64,000 nucleotides of DNA, taken from positions 14,694,001-14,758,000 of the forward strand of contig CM106585.1 of assembly GCA_048013815.1 (NCBI GenBank), in the 5' to 3' direction. The notes below the pieces were generated by a model. The model was not told where the DNA came from. It made no database searches and worked only from the letters and a program-made list of their open reading frames with translations. Origin of the DNA: Setoptus koraiensis (lineage: Eukaryota > Arthropoda). Below are positions 22,804 to 33,373 of this stretch, one piece after another; the first letter of the stretch is position 1; each line of letters opens with the position of its first letter. Both the position numbers and the translations under genes were made by a program.

Positions 22804-24566
22804 TGGCAAGATCGACAAGACGAGATAAGATCGCGCAGCGGAGATACAATCCGCCGCTACTCGATAATTCCCCGCTACCACCAACTAGATGGAATAGCGA
22901 GTCAAGAGGGCCCGGCAAGGCGCCACGCAGCCCGCCGCCAAACACTGCGGCGAAGGGGGCCCCCAGAATGGTCGCAAACAAAAGTAACAGTCTAATGATG
23001 GCACGACTTACTTAGCTGGCTGCGGGGCCGGCCAGCCTCCTCTGCTGCTCGTAATCCATTTATGACATTCATGAATTTCACAAGCTTGCACATACTTTCA
23101 TCGTCGTGATTCACACAGTGATTCGAGCCAGCGCAAATATCCAACTGAATGCATCGCGAGCAGCCCACATTGAGGATGCAAATACCATGTCGATACACGC
23201 GCACATATTGTCGCGTCTTGTGTTTGTTTATATAGATACAATTCGCGGGCCCCTCCACCAGTGACACACACGACAAGATGCTCTCTTGTTGTGCAAAATC
23301 TTCCGATTCACTTCACTCTGTTATATAACGACAACAGCAGCGGCTCTCCAACAGGGGCTCTCATATAACGCTGTGCTGAGCCGAATCAGTGGCCGAGAGC
23401 GGCAAATAAACGGAAACTGCCATTATTATTGCATGCAAACAGTGAATTATTGTCATGTGAAGCTGGGATTGGCTAGGCTCGGCCCTTGAAATTGCAACCA
23501 ATTCCGACGGCTTACACACTGTGCAGGTCAACCACACGACTTGGCAGTTTGCGCTACTTGCGACTCAACATCCGGCGCCCCAAGACACCCAACTCACCCC
23601 TGACATGGCCTGTAACTTGTGAGCTCCATCACAGAATAAACGCGCTAACTGTATAACAAATAATAATATTTGATGGATCTCTGTTGACAGTGATATTAGC
23701 GTAATTGGATCATTGAATTTACATGATCGCCATTTTACACGTCTGTCTGATCAGTTCGCTCAGTCTGCTGTGCCCGTTTCACAGTGGCCCGTCGGCCCCA
23801 GGGTCCCACTGGAACTAGAACTTCGATCGCCTGGTTGATCTGGGCATGAAGAGGCCTATAACAAACGCAACTGCGTTCCACTTTGCGAAATAATTTCTCT
23901 TGATGATTCAAAGAATCTCTTCCAAAAATCTCGAGAGGATTACGAAGAGTTTTCACAAATTCATGCGCGCCTTGCAAGTTGCATATCGCCAGGTCGCAAG
24001 GGAAAGTCTCGTGAGAAAACTCAAAATTCTCGCGCAATACTGCTCGCGTGAATCATCCAATCATTTCAGGAATAACAAAAACTTTGGATAGAACCAGCAG
24101 TTATACAAAAAAAAACAGAATCAGAATCCATAGTTTCGCCCTAAGCGAATTGGGCAGCTCGATTTTCTCGGCAATTTTCTCTCGGATTATCCGAGTCGGA
24201 TATGAGTCGGATCCGAGTTTGACCCGCCCCGGAGAGCGGGCATGTTACGGCTCACGACTGGCGCGGCACTTTCGATGACGGTTCTTCAAAGATGATTGGA
24301 GGTCGCAGATCATCGCAGATAATTGTTTGCGCGACATACTGCGGATCACGGTGCAGACTTGCTTAGACTGCTCAACTCCGGTGTGACAATTGCGGTTTCT
24401 CTCGGGCTCCAGCAGAGTCGTCTCAAAATGCGACTAGCGACCCCTGTTTCGAGCAAAAGATTCAAATGTATTTTTTGAATTAAGTTACTCACCTGGTGGT
24501 TGATAGAAAGCCGCTGTAAATAGTCCATATTATTAGCACCGTCGTCCAATGATACAATGTGACCAT
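5191..24566 (-). CDS. GluCl: Glutamate-gated chloride channel (GluCl), 6 exons, 539 aa
   Basis: Cys-loop pentameric chloride channel subunit opened by glutamate, acting at inhibitory synapses; the GluCl family is the target of avermectins. Coding exons, read on the minus strand: 24566-24493, 9809-9688, 9350-9283, 8992-8539, 8410-7809 and 5490-5191. All junctions are GT-AG and in phase, giving 1620 nt. Seen: signal peptide (1-24); [12 protein letters not shown] in the N-terminal helix region; the Cys-loop pair Cys174/Cys188; the second pair Cys233/Cys244 typical of GluCl/GlyR; M1 about 256-279; the anion-selectivity motif PAR at 285-287 before M2; M3 about 317-341 with Gly331; a loop with a polyglutamine run (367-396); and M4 about 509-530. 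An in-frame upstream ATG at 24608 (MRRRR) could add 14 residues; I chose 24566 because it directly starts a standard signal peptide. Whether further small loop exons lie in the last intron cannot be excluded. Confidence 0.93.
5491..7808 (-). other. GluCl intron 5
   Basis: A 2.3-kb intron in the M3-M4 loop. It contains a (GA)n tract at 5508-5549 (CT on the transcribed strand), GA-rich stretches at 6660-6690 and 6940-6990, a CA run at 7030-7046 and several GGGCCC sites after 6900. No further loop exon could be recognised. Confidence 0.6.
5508..5549 (+). repeat. (GA)n microsatellite
   Basis: About 21 GA units. On the GluCl strand this reads (CT)n and ends 18 bases before the 3' splice site of the last exon, so it also serves as its polypyrimidine tract. 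Confidence 0.9.
7809..8410 (-). CDS. GluCl: GluCl exon 5 (M1-M3 and polyQ loop)
   Basis: Acceptor TTGCCCCACAG, donor CCAATG|GTAGGT. Encodes Cys244, M1, the pore helix M2, M3 and the proximal M3-M4 loop with an imperfect CAA/CAG tract (Q with scattered H). Reading past the donor stays open for 18 hydrophobic codons before a stop at 7752. Confidence 0.92.
8539..8992 (-). CDS. GluCl: GluCl exon 4 (ligand-binding domain)
   Basis: Begins [12 protein letters not shown] after acceptor CGATAG and ends at ACAG|GTGAGT. It carries [16 protein letters not shown], the Cys-loop (Cys174 to Cys188, 13 residues between) and the first cysteine of the second disulfide pair, Cys233. Confidence 0.93.
9283..9350 (-). 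CDS. GluCl: GluCl exon 3
   Basis: Short 68-base exon between acceptor CTATCTAG and donor ATG|GTGAGT. It encodes [18 protein letters not shown] and then DDVTM, matching the conserved [11 protein letters not shown] strand of GluCl channels. Phase 1 in, phase 0 out, as needed by its neighbours. Confidence 0.88.
9688..9809 (-). CDS. GluCl: GluCl exon 2
   Basis: Acceptor CAAACAG before 9809, donor AACG|GTAAGT at 9687. Encodes residues 25-65 with KQIVDKIL and [12 protein letters not shown], the conserved start of the ligand-binding domain. It ends in phase 1. Confidence 0.88.
10010..10150 (+). repeat. Degenerate TTTCATTTCGTC low-complexity array
   Basis: Repeated TTTCATTT and TTTCGT words with drift, inside GluCl intron 1. 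Confidence 0.55.
11191..11254 (+). repeat. 12-bp tandem array
   Basis: Four exact copies of GCCAGCCAACAA, with a degenerate copy at each end. Confidence 0.85.
15480..16250 (+). pseudogene. Possible decayed coding segment, unidentified
   Basis: This part of GluCl intron 1 is less GC-rich than its surroundings and has short stretches with protein-like composition (a Pro/Ser/Arg-rich stretch followed by Lys/Glu-rich segments, for example [17 protein letters not shown]) in more than one frame. There is no continuous open frame and no family match that I can name. It could be a relic of a retrocopied host gene or another insertion, or chance. I see no flanking duplication. Confidence 0.2.
16891..16953. 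repeat. 24-bp inverted repeat (foldback)
   Basis: Arms 16891-16914 and 16930-16953 are reverse complements with one mismatch, around a 15-base loop. The arms carry GATTCGATTC. The size is that of a pre-miRNA hairpin; no transcript evidence. Confidence 0.8.
19002..19073 (+). repeat. Three 24-bp tandem units containing GGGGCCCC
   Basis: Three near-identical 24-base units, each containing TGTAATGGGGCCCCAC. They are part of the GGGCCC-rich region. Confidence 0.85.
22262..22375 (+). repeat. 12-bp CTGTTGTTGGCG-type array
   Basis: About nine degenerate copies of GTTGTTGGCGCT. It creates long spurious open frames on both strands. Confidence 0.8.
22740..22805 (+). repeat. GGCT tetranucleotide array
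   Basis: Runs of GGCTGCCA followed by about ten GGCT units. Confidence 0.85.
24493..24566 (-). CDS. GluCl: GluCl exon 1 (signal peptide)
   Basis: Encodes the 24-residue hydrophobic signal sequence and ends with donor CAG|GTGAGT in phase 2. The two leftover bases (AG) join the T that opens exon 2 to make Ser25. The frame stays open upstream to about 24749, where TTGTCTGCACAG looks like a 3' splice site, so a spliced 5' UTR is possible. Confidence 0.8.
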
Positions 24567-25193
24567 GTTGAGATTTACATTGATGGCGCCCTTTCTGCGT
24601 CTTCGCATGTCTTTGCCGAATATTGGCCGCTGCTTTAGACCGTGGATTTGTGTTGATGTGATTTGATCTGTTTGAGATTTATTCTCGTCACTGATATTAG
24701 TTTTCTCTCTGTATTTGTTTCTAAGCCGATAATTCTGTGCAGACAACACAAATTACACAAATTGTGTGCACCACACAGTAGCTAACTAACAAAATGCTGC
24801 TTCCGCCGACGCCGTCACAACAGCAACAACAAAATGGCCAAGCTAGCGCGATTTATGTGACCCGTCGATGTTGTTCATGGTTGTTGTTGGGATAAAACTG
24901 CAACTTGCAAAAATGACTAGACATACAATGTGATGTGTGTGCAGGCTACTCTGGGCTGGCCGACTTAATGCGCGACTTGAATGTTGTCATGTTGTCACTG
25001 ACTGACTGAGTTGGGGCCCACTAATTTACTAATTGCGCAACAACTAACTGATGATTGAACGCACAAGCGCGCTCGCGTCATGCCAACGACGATGATTTTC
25101 CTATAATATTAATTATGTGTATATTGATTGAGCTATATTGATCATTGGGGCCCAGGGTGTTAGTTGGCTTCGTTGGCGAGTCGAGCTTGGCAA

Positions 25194-25194
<1 letters not shown>

Positions 25195-25252
<58 letters not shown>
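25195..25252 (+). repeat. (CA)n microsatellite
   Basis: About 29 uninterrupted CA units. Confidence 0.95.
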
Positions 25253-25254
<2 letters not shown>

Positions 25255-28200
25255 CGATGGATTGAGATGTTGCTGCGATACAGACACACACACACAATTT
25301 TGACTAGATTGACTAGGCAAAAACTTATAAACATTGCCTAGCTACCACTGCTGGCCAGATTAGATTAGCAAGGCAAGCGAGCAAAGCGAAAGCAAGTGAG
25401 AGCAACAACGACAATTTGATATACATTATACGCACACTCATGGGCATGGGGCGAGCACGTACGCACACGCGCAGAGCCCCCAAAACAAGAATTGTGATTG
25501 TTGACGCTGGCCCCACCAAATCAGATAACCAGTCCAGTCTAGTCCGGTCACATTTACATTTAGAGCGCAGGGCGCACGCCCGACGCCCGCAAACTGCTAG
25601 CCACGCTAGCAGCCCCAGCCGTCATAGTTTGCGCCATCAAGCGAAGATGAGCTAGAAATGGGGCCCAGGGGCCCGTGGGCACGACGCCCGCGCGCGAGTC
25701 CCATGCGTGTCTCCCCGTGGCACCCGTGGTTCGAAAGTGGCGCCAGCCGCGTCGATGTCATGCAGCGCGCATGCTGCTGCTGGGCACACTTTGTCAAACT
25801 TTGTACTCGGGTACTCGTTTGGGTAATGGTGTACACACACACACACACACACAGGTTGGTCCAATTGCAACCAACGCCACCTACAACTCCCGCGAGCTAA
25901 TCGATTTTCACACCTGACGCCTCATCTAACAGCTCCAATCTGACAGCAGATTTCGGCCGGCGCTCGGGGGCCCGCGAGGGGATGTCGGTGTCGTCGTTGC
26001 TCGTGCGACCATGTATATATATAAATAGCTAGTCGGCATTTATATACATTTGTGTGGCGACTCAAACACAACATGGCGGCTCAAACATCCATCCTGTTCA
26101 GTCCATTCAGTGCGCATTTTGTTCTCAGCCGATTAGAGTCGGCCGTGCCGCTGTCGAGGGAGCTGTCCGCTGGATTCCAGCGGCTGGAACTATGCGGCGG
26201 GGCCCCTCCGAACACACCGACAGCAGGATGTGGCAGCGTGGCATCGCTCAATGCCCGTGAGTTACGTTGCGCTAATGCAGTATAGGCACAATGTAACGCA
26301 ATGTCACGGTACCCCCATGTTACGCAATGTGTGTGTGTGTGTGTGTGTGTGGGTGTGCGTGCGGCCTAAGTAGCTGTTACAAAAATATGATGCGATTTCA
26401 TTTGCTGTTTGAGAGAGCGAGAGAAAAAGAAATTATCCGAGGCACGCGAGTCTCTTTGGAGCACTTTTCAAAATGGCAAACTCGTGGCAACGCACGCCAC
26501 GAGCTGCCAGTTATCACTGGCGGCAACTCATCTCAATACTGGCGCCAGTTACCTGTACAATTGCGTAACAGCACACACACTGCAGGTAACTGGCCATACT
26601 ATGTTGCCAAACTATTGCCAACTGTGTGAAACTGCGTAGTGTTCCGCTATTTCGCTGCGATCATCGCAGTCTGATCGCAGCTTGGCGTTACGTCCCGCAT
26701 TCATGCGGTGTTGCCGCTGCCGGAACAAATCGCGGACGGCGGCGCGTGCCGTTCGTTGACCATCTCTCCACCAACTGGCGACTTTACACAGGGTCTGGAA
26801 TTGCGGGCGCAATGAGCGACATCACCCCCGTTCGCCTCGGGCCGGTCGACGCCAACGTAACGCAAGGCGACGGGCCAACAGCGCAGCAACGGATTATGTG
26901 TGTCTCGCAGGCAATATCGTCGCAGGGCCGGTGGTTGCCGCACCGATGGCTGGCCGGCTATAATTAACTCGACCCTCTTGGCTGTCAGTTGTCTGATTGA
27001 GCTGCTGGCATGGCAACTTAGCAGCCTGTGTGTGTGTGTGTGTGTGTGTTTGTGTGTGTCGACCCTGTCGAAGCGAACGGGCGAACAAACAAACAAACGC
27101 CAGCGAACGGATAAACGCCGAGGAACGGACAAACAAACCGAGAAACGACGTACCTTGGCTCGGCCGGAATGGGAACGATCGAGCGGCGGCTGTCATGTAT
27201 CGTATATAACATTGTTTGTACCACGTAATTAATTAATTACGCAATCAATACTTTACATGAAACCAGTTAGGTTTAATTTTAAAGGGAGAAGTGTCGCGTA
27301 TCAACCGCGAATTACAAACAATCTTAGCATACCTACCCCTACCCAGAAAATACTTTAACTGATCGAGTTACACTCAACACTGATTCCAAGTTACCAACAC
27401 GTGTAACAATGGAATACGCATCGTTGAATTGAACCATGTGCTCAATATCGCACTCAATGAGTGTAATTTCCGGTATCGACGCCTATAAATACGCGTGTAT
27501 AACAACTGAATCGTTGTAATTAAGTATTTTCAATAAAAGTGGTGCTACCATATAAAAGTATGACGATTTACATTGAATCAAACTTGAACATTTCAAATAT
27601 TCCGCACTTAATGCGACAGCGGCACAGAAACGCCGCTCGCCCGCTGAACGGAGCCGATCGGCGCCAATTGGAGCGGGCAGCAGGGCTCGCTAATTAAATC
27701 AGTCAATCACTGTTGTTTCTTTTTGCCAATTAGATGCGACGCAACCTCGCTCCATCCAACAGGCGAGCGAGAGAGAGAGAGAGAGAGAGTGGCCTACATC
27801 CAGTCGGACTCTCGCTGGCCACTGCCCATCGACGGTGCGATTGTGCCGGCCGACACTTGCGCAGCACGCCGGCATCGCTGAGCATCGGCCAGTTGGCGAG
27901 CTTGTGTTGGCAAGCTTGCTGGCAAGCGAGTCGAGATGAGATTGACTGGACAGGTAATAACAGGTAGTCGGTGTTATCGCAGAGTCAAATGGCAGCGGAG
28001 TGGCAATAACAAGTTTTGTTAGTGATGGTCGGGCGCATACTACTGCCCTATTGCGTTTGCGGCGCCAAATTGCACTAACAAGCTGTTAACGGTTGTTGTT
28101 TGTTGTTGGTTGTTTGCTGCTGATGTTACTGTTGTTGTTGCTGTTAGTTGCGCGCTGCTTTTGTTTGTTGTGCGGCGTGTGCGCGACGCAATTTGCACAC

Positions 28201-28349
28201 GGCGCCTATCGTGTGCCGCGTGTGCGTGCATTTCACTTGCAACCGCCAGTGTTTGTATTGCGCCAGCGTTAGCGAGCGCAATAGTGTGTTGTGCGTGCTT
28301 GTGAAACAACAGCGACTGTGTGTTGTGTTTGTGCGCGCACATGCACAGA

Positions 28350-28363
28350 TATCACACACACAC

Positions 28364-28416
<53 letters not shown>
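28350..28416 (+). repeat. (CA)n microsatellite upstream of KIF21
   Basis: About 33 CA units with one GCA interruption, 270 bases before the KIF21 start codon. Confidence 0.95.
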
Positions 28417-28417
<1 letters not shown>

Positions 28418-28682
28418 CAAAATACACAACAAAAGATATGCTGATGCCAGTGTGTGCATTGCTCTTCAGGTGGCCTCCGTATCACACAATTGCCGATATA
28501 TATATATATATTTTTTATTATTATTATTATTACTTTTATTATTATTATCATCATTATTATTATTATATCTCATCATCATCATCATTATTATCTTTATCTT
28601 TGTTCTATAGCCATCTTAGTATTCTAATCGCCCCATTCGTCGTATTCAAACATATATACTGATTGATATTCACACTCACACA

Positions 28683-31600
28683 ATGGACGAGCAACAGCAG
28701 CAGGGCCAGATCTCAGTCAGGGTGGCCATCAGGATTCGGCCCCAGATAAGCAGAGAAAAGATCGATATGTGCCAAATATGCACCAGTGTTACACCCGACG
28801 AGCCACAGGTTTGGCTCGGCAAGGATAAGGCTTTCACATTTGATTATGTTTTTGATACAAACTCACAACAACAAGCAATCTATGACACCTGTGTTAGAGA
28901 ACTAGTGGAGGGCTGCTTCAACGGCTTCAATGCCACGGTGCTCGCCTACGGTCAAACGGGCTCTGGCAAGACCTACACCATGGGCACAGGCTTTGAACTA
29001 AACACAACAACGGCCAACAACAACGAAGCAACAACCGAACTCAACTCAACGCATAATAGTAATAATCATCATCATAATAATAGTCACGGCATAATTCCAC
29101 GCGCTGTTCAACAGTTATTCGATGGCATTCAAACGAGACGCGCCGGTCCCACCACTCCAGAATTTAAAGTGACTGCACAATTCATTGAATTGTACAATGA
29201 AGAAATCATTGATCTCCTTGCCGATGGCAAAAAATCAACACAAATACGAATACAAGAAGATAATGGAGGTATTTATATAGCAGGCGTTGCATCCCGTCCA
29301 GTTGCGTCAGCCGACGAGGCCTTTGATTGTTTGAGAGCGGGAGCGTTGGCTAGAACAACTGCATCTACACAAATGAATACACAATCATCTAGGTCGCATG
29401 CTATTTTCACATTGCTCATCAAACAGAATCGTATATCAGAGGATCCAGATTGTCAGGAGTTAGAGATGTTGAGCGCCAAATTTCATTTTGTTGATCTGGC
29501 CGGCAGCGAAAGACTCAAAAGAACAGGAGCCACAGGAGACAGGGCCAAGGAGGGCATCTCAATCAACTCGGGCCTCCTATGCCTGGGCAATGTCATATCA
29601 GCTTTGGGCGACAAATCAAAACGAGCCACACACATTCCATATAGAGACTCCAAATTGACTAGGTTGCTACAAGATTCATTGGGAGGCAATAGTCAAACAT
29701 TGATGATTGCATGCATATCACCCTCGGACAGAGATTTTATGGAGACATTGAGCACACTGAGATACGCTAATAGAGCCAAAAATATCAAGAATAGAGTGAC
29801 AGCTAATCATGACACTGCCAGTCATACCATAGCCGTTCTTAGGAAGGAAATTCAAAATCTTAAATTGGAATTGCTTGAACTAAGACAAAGCAAAAGTATG
29901 TGTGTTTGCAACGCTGAGCGAAACAACGATGACATGTCAATGGAAGACACTTGTTCGGAGCTCAGGAAGCAAGTTCAACGTAATAGTCTATTAGCTGCAA
30001 GACTTTCAATAGACAGCAACGGAATCCACGAAGATTTAGCAGAGGTGTCCTCGGACAAGGTTATCGAAGAGGCTAAACGAGAGGTGAAGAAGCTCAAGGC
30101 CTACACAAAACTAATATCAGAAAACAATGTCTCCATGGACGTTGCTACCAATGGTCCACCACCACCGCCTTTAGATTTGCCTAATAATTTGGAGGAGAGT
30201 GGTGGTAGCAACGAGACTGACGACGAAGAAGCCATCCTTGATAGTAGCGAGGAAGTATCAGAAGATAATGGCAATGAAAGTATAGAGGCGGCGAAAATTG
30301 AGTTGGCTAATTTGAATGATAATATATCTGTAAAAGAGAAACTTATCGCCGAGCTAGAAAAGAGCCAAAGAAAAATGGAATCTCTTAAGCATCACTACGA
30401 ATCTAAATTGATTCAGTTGCAAAATCAAATAAATGAAATAGAACGCGAGAGAGATCAGGTTATGGCTAAACTCAATCAAAGCGGACCGACTGAGAAAACT
30501 CGAAAACTCAATGAAGACTATGACAAAAAGATCAAAGCACTACAAAACGATGTCAAGAAATTGCAAGAGGCCAAGAAAGAGCATGCCAGCGCAATGAGAA
30601 GTCAAGCACGTTATGAACAACAAATCAAAAAATATCGAGTTGAAGTAGAAGATATGAAACGTCAAAAAGTGAATGTGATGAACAAAATGAAAGAAGAAGC
30701 CCAGCGTCATCGTGAAAGTGAACTTCGAAACACAAAGAAGATTGCGCAACTTACAAAGCAAGACCGACTGAAAGACGTCAAGATTAGGAATTTAGAAGTT
30801 GAAAACAACAGAGTGAAACAATTCCTCAAGAGACGAGATGCTGAGGTGAAAGCCTTAAAAACTAAAGGTAAGCCCATGAGTGAGCGAGTAGCTGGGCGTA
30901 CCAAGGAATTCAATAAAGCACCTATGAATCATCAGAGGAGAGGTAAGCCCTCGCCCAAAGCTGCCAAACATAAATGGAATAGATTAGAGCACGAGATCAA
31001 TCAACTTATAGTGACCAAGCAAACAATATGGAACTACGACCAACAAATGAATCGTGACATAGCCCAGCGTGAAGAATTAAGTCAGCAACTTGAAGAGGCC
31101 ACTAGTAGATTGAAAAGTGCTAAAATGAGCAATAACAAAGAACAACTCCAGAGTCTCAATGAGGATATAGATGCCATCCGATCTAACATTAACTATATCG
31201 ATCAAAACGTCAGAGAGTATCAATCAACCATATTGCAACTTGAGGATGATCTCAAAGATGATGCCGATGTGCCTAATCTAGAACATATAATAACCACGTC
31301 CGACAATATGGAAATTAAATATCTCTTCCAGAAACTGTTATCAATGCTAATTAGTCAAACCCAGCAAGTTGATTCATTGTCAGAGGAATGTCGCCAATGG
31401 CAGTGCAAATACAAGCAAGTTGCAGATACTAGTCGAATAAAAGAAGAGCTTTTAGATCATCTGATGGCGTTGAAAACGTCAGAAGAGAATGGGTCCACCG
31501 AGACATTTATTGTACCTGACCCAGTGGAACTGCCGATACCTAGAACTCAAGTTCAACCCCAAACCCTCCATTCAATGGCACCACCACCCCCTATTAACAG

Positions 31601-31807
31601 CGACAACTCAACCTGGTTCTTCCCTCCGAGGCCGTCCTCTGAGAAGGCAAGACGGCTTACATGGACCCCCCAAGAGCTCCTCTTTGAACGATCTCGATCA
31701 AATCTCGATACTATAGATGACGAAGAGCGAAACTTGCCGACGCAAATGGAGTCGGTGAGCCGTGATGCTAGTCCGGGCGAAAGGAGGAGTCCGCTCGCTG
31801 CGTTCAA
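28683..31807 (+). CDS. Kif21: KIF21 exon: motor, coiled coils
   Basis: Starts at an ATG after CACACACA and ends at TTCAA|GTAAGG with two bases over. Encodes the full motor domain and all the coiled coil. Without splicing the frame would stop three bases into the intron. Confidence 0.95.
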
Positions 31808-33373
31808 GTAAGGATCTATTTTAATAGCTGCAGAGGATTTCTTGTTATTTTGGCCCATTCTCTACTACTATTTATAGTTTGGTTAATTGGTCTTGATAAC
31901 TCGAGATACTCCGCACCCTTGCATGTCACTTTATCTCTCACTGAGAATGCCCAAAACCTTAATAAATTCACACTTTTTATTATTATTATACCTTACTCCT
32001 ACTATTTTCAACTTATTTCAACTATCATCATTATTATAGAGAGACTACTATGATGGTTGTGAACAACAATAATCACCCATCGCCACCAGCATCGCCTTTG
32101 GCTAGCCGGCGCAATAAGAACGATGAGAATGTTTTCTCTCGGCTAACAAGTAGCAACGTCAACGGTTTCAGTAGTAGCCAAGATAGGATAGGAGCTATTG
32201 AGCCCACAATAGCGAGAAATTACACTAATGAATGTTATCTAATTAGAACGCACGTAGCCACCGGACATACCAGGCCTGTGCTGACTATTGCGGCAACCAA
32301 TGATGTTTTGTTTAGCGGATCTAAGGATTTCAGTTGTAAGATTTGGGATCTTCACACATGTCGCGAAATACAAACCATTGCCGATCATCCTGATGCCGTT
32401 CAAGTAGTCCGTTACAACGAATACGATCGTCTATTGTTTTGTGTCTCTAAATCTTACATATTCGTTTATGACCCCAGACAATCTCCTGCCAATTGCGTAA
32501 AGGTTCTGCTGTCATCAGGAATAGTATCTAGTAGCAATGTGCAAAGTTCTTCATTGCATCGCGGCGACCTTCAACAGGGCGAGGCTCGCGTCTTGGACAT
32601 TCAGCTGGCCTCATACGGGACAGTATTATTTTCAACTTGTTCAAACATTGTTAGAGTTTGGGATCTGAGAAAATTTCATTGTGTTGGCAAATTGAACACT
32701 GGCCATCAGGCGCCCATTATTTGTATGGCTGTTGGTGAATTTGACCAAGCACAACCAGTGGCAACTGGATCAAAAGATCATTACATCAAACTGTTCGATA
32801 TCAAGGACGGTCCAAGCGGATTTCACAATGCCACGACAACGCTAAAGCCGCCCCATTATGATGGTATCGAGAGTCTGAAGATCCAGGGCGAATATCTCTT
32901 TTCGGCATCGCGAGATTCGTGTATCAAAAAGTGGCATTTGCCCGAGCAACGTTTATGTCATTCAATCAATCAGGCCCACAAAGATTGGATTCAAGCTCTG
33001 ACGATATTACCCACAAGCAATCACCTCATCAGTGGTTGTAGGAGCGGTAAGTGCCGATGCTTTGTGCACCGAATTTCAACTCATTCTCATTCACCAGATA
33101 CTTGAATATGGCATAATTTATACTAACCAATCATTCTATATCATTCTATCAATCTATACAATCACTGATTGAACAGGTTATTTGCGATTGTGGTCGAAAG
33201 ACGATTGTACTTTATTAGACGACATTAAGGCTCACAATAGCGCTATACACGCCATTGAGACCAATAATAGAATGGTCTTTACTGCCTCTAGTGATCATAC
33301 AGTTGGTCTATGGCAACAATCTAATCCCGCTAAACATACAATGACGATACAACCAAGCATGATGACGACGTAA
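28683..33373 (+). CDS. Kif21: KIF21-type kinesin with WD40 tail, 3 exons, 1442 aa
   Basis: Kinesin-4 family motor of the KIF21A/B type, a plus-end kinesin that restrains microtubule growth, mainly in neurons. Coding exons 28683-31807, 32040-33046 and 33177-33373, with donors TTCAA|GTAAGG and AGCG|GTAAGT, acceptors TTATAG and AACAG, phases consistent, 4329 nt. Seen: motor domain about 9-375 with P-loop GQTGSGKT (90-97), switch I SSRSH (235-239) and switch II DLAGSE (271-276); an Asn/His/Thr-rich insert at 105-134; an acidic linker (about 505-540); long coiled coils (540-920), including the regulatory segment around Met789-Arg796 that aligns with the KIF21A autoinhibitory hotspot; an SPPASPLASRR linker and NVFSRL motif; then WD40 repeats to the end (TGHTRPVL, FSGSKD, TGSKDHYIKLFD, PPHYDGIESL). 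It is slightly shorter than human KIF21A (about 1670). The intron-less 3.1-kb first coding exon is notable. Confidence 0.95.
32040..33046 (+). CDS. Kif21: KIF21 exon: linker and most WD40 repeats
   Basis: Acceptor TTATTATAG ends at 32039. The first base completes a Lys codon and the exon continues ETTMMVVNNNN into the Ser/Pro linker and six or so WD repeats. It ends at AGCG|GTAAGT. Confidence 0.9.
33177..33373 (+). CDS. Kif21: KIF21 exon: last WD40 blades
   Basis: Joins as GCRSG-YLRLWSK and ends FTASSDHTVGLWQQ plus a short tail, matching the closing blade of KIF21A. Confidence 0.92.

Larger units (their letters stand above)
9810..24492 (-). other. GluCl intron 1, 14.7 kb, GC-rich with repeats
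   Basis: Bounded by CAG|GTGAGT at 24492 and CAG at 9810. I see no convincing exon inside. Contents: TTTCATTTCGTC-type low complexity (10010-10150), a 12-bp array (11191-11254), TTTCGGCTGA-like repeats (11795-11925), GGCTGGCG repeats (12165-12235), a 24-bp foldback (16891-16953), TTG runs (17205-17275), TATATA tracts (17370-17430), a 24-bp triplet (19002-19073), CTGTTGTTGGCG repeats (22262-22375), GGCT repeats (22740-22805), and many GGGCCC sites. The segment 15480-16250 is less GC-rich and looks like decayed coding sequence. Long open frames here come from GC-rich or triplet-repeat DNA. Confidence 0.75.
24567..28682. other. Spacer between divergent GluCl and KIF21 starts
   Basis: GC-rich to 27.2 kb, then AT-rich. 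It holds (CA)n at 25195-25252, shorter CA/GT runs at 25830-25852, 26330-26350 and 27030-27058, (GA)n at 27768-27790, a TATA box plus poly(A) hexamer pair at 27484-27537, (CA)n at 28350-28416 and ATT/CAT triplets at 28505-28590. It must contain the promoters of both flanking genes. A good 3' splice site (TTTGTTCTATAG, ending 28610) suggests that KIF21 has a spliced 5' UTR. Confidence 0.6.
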
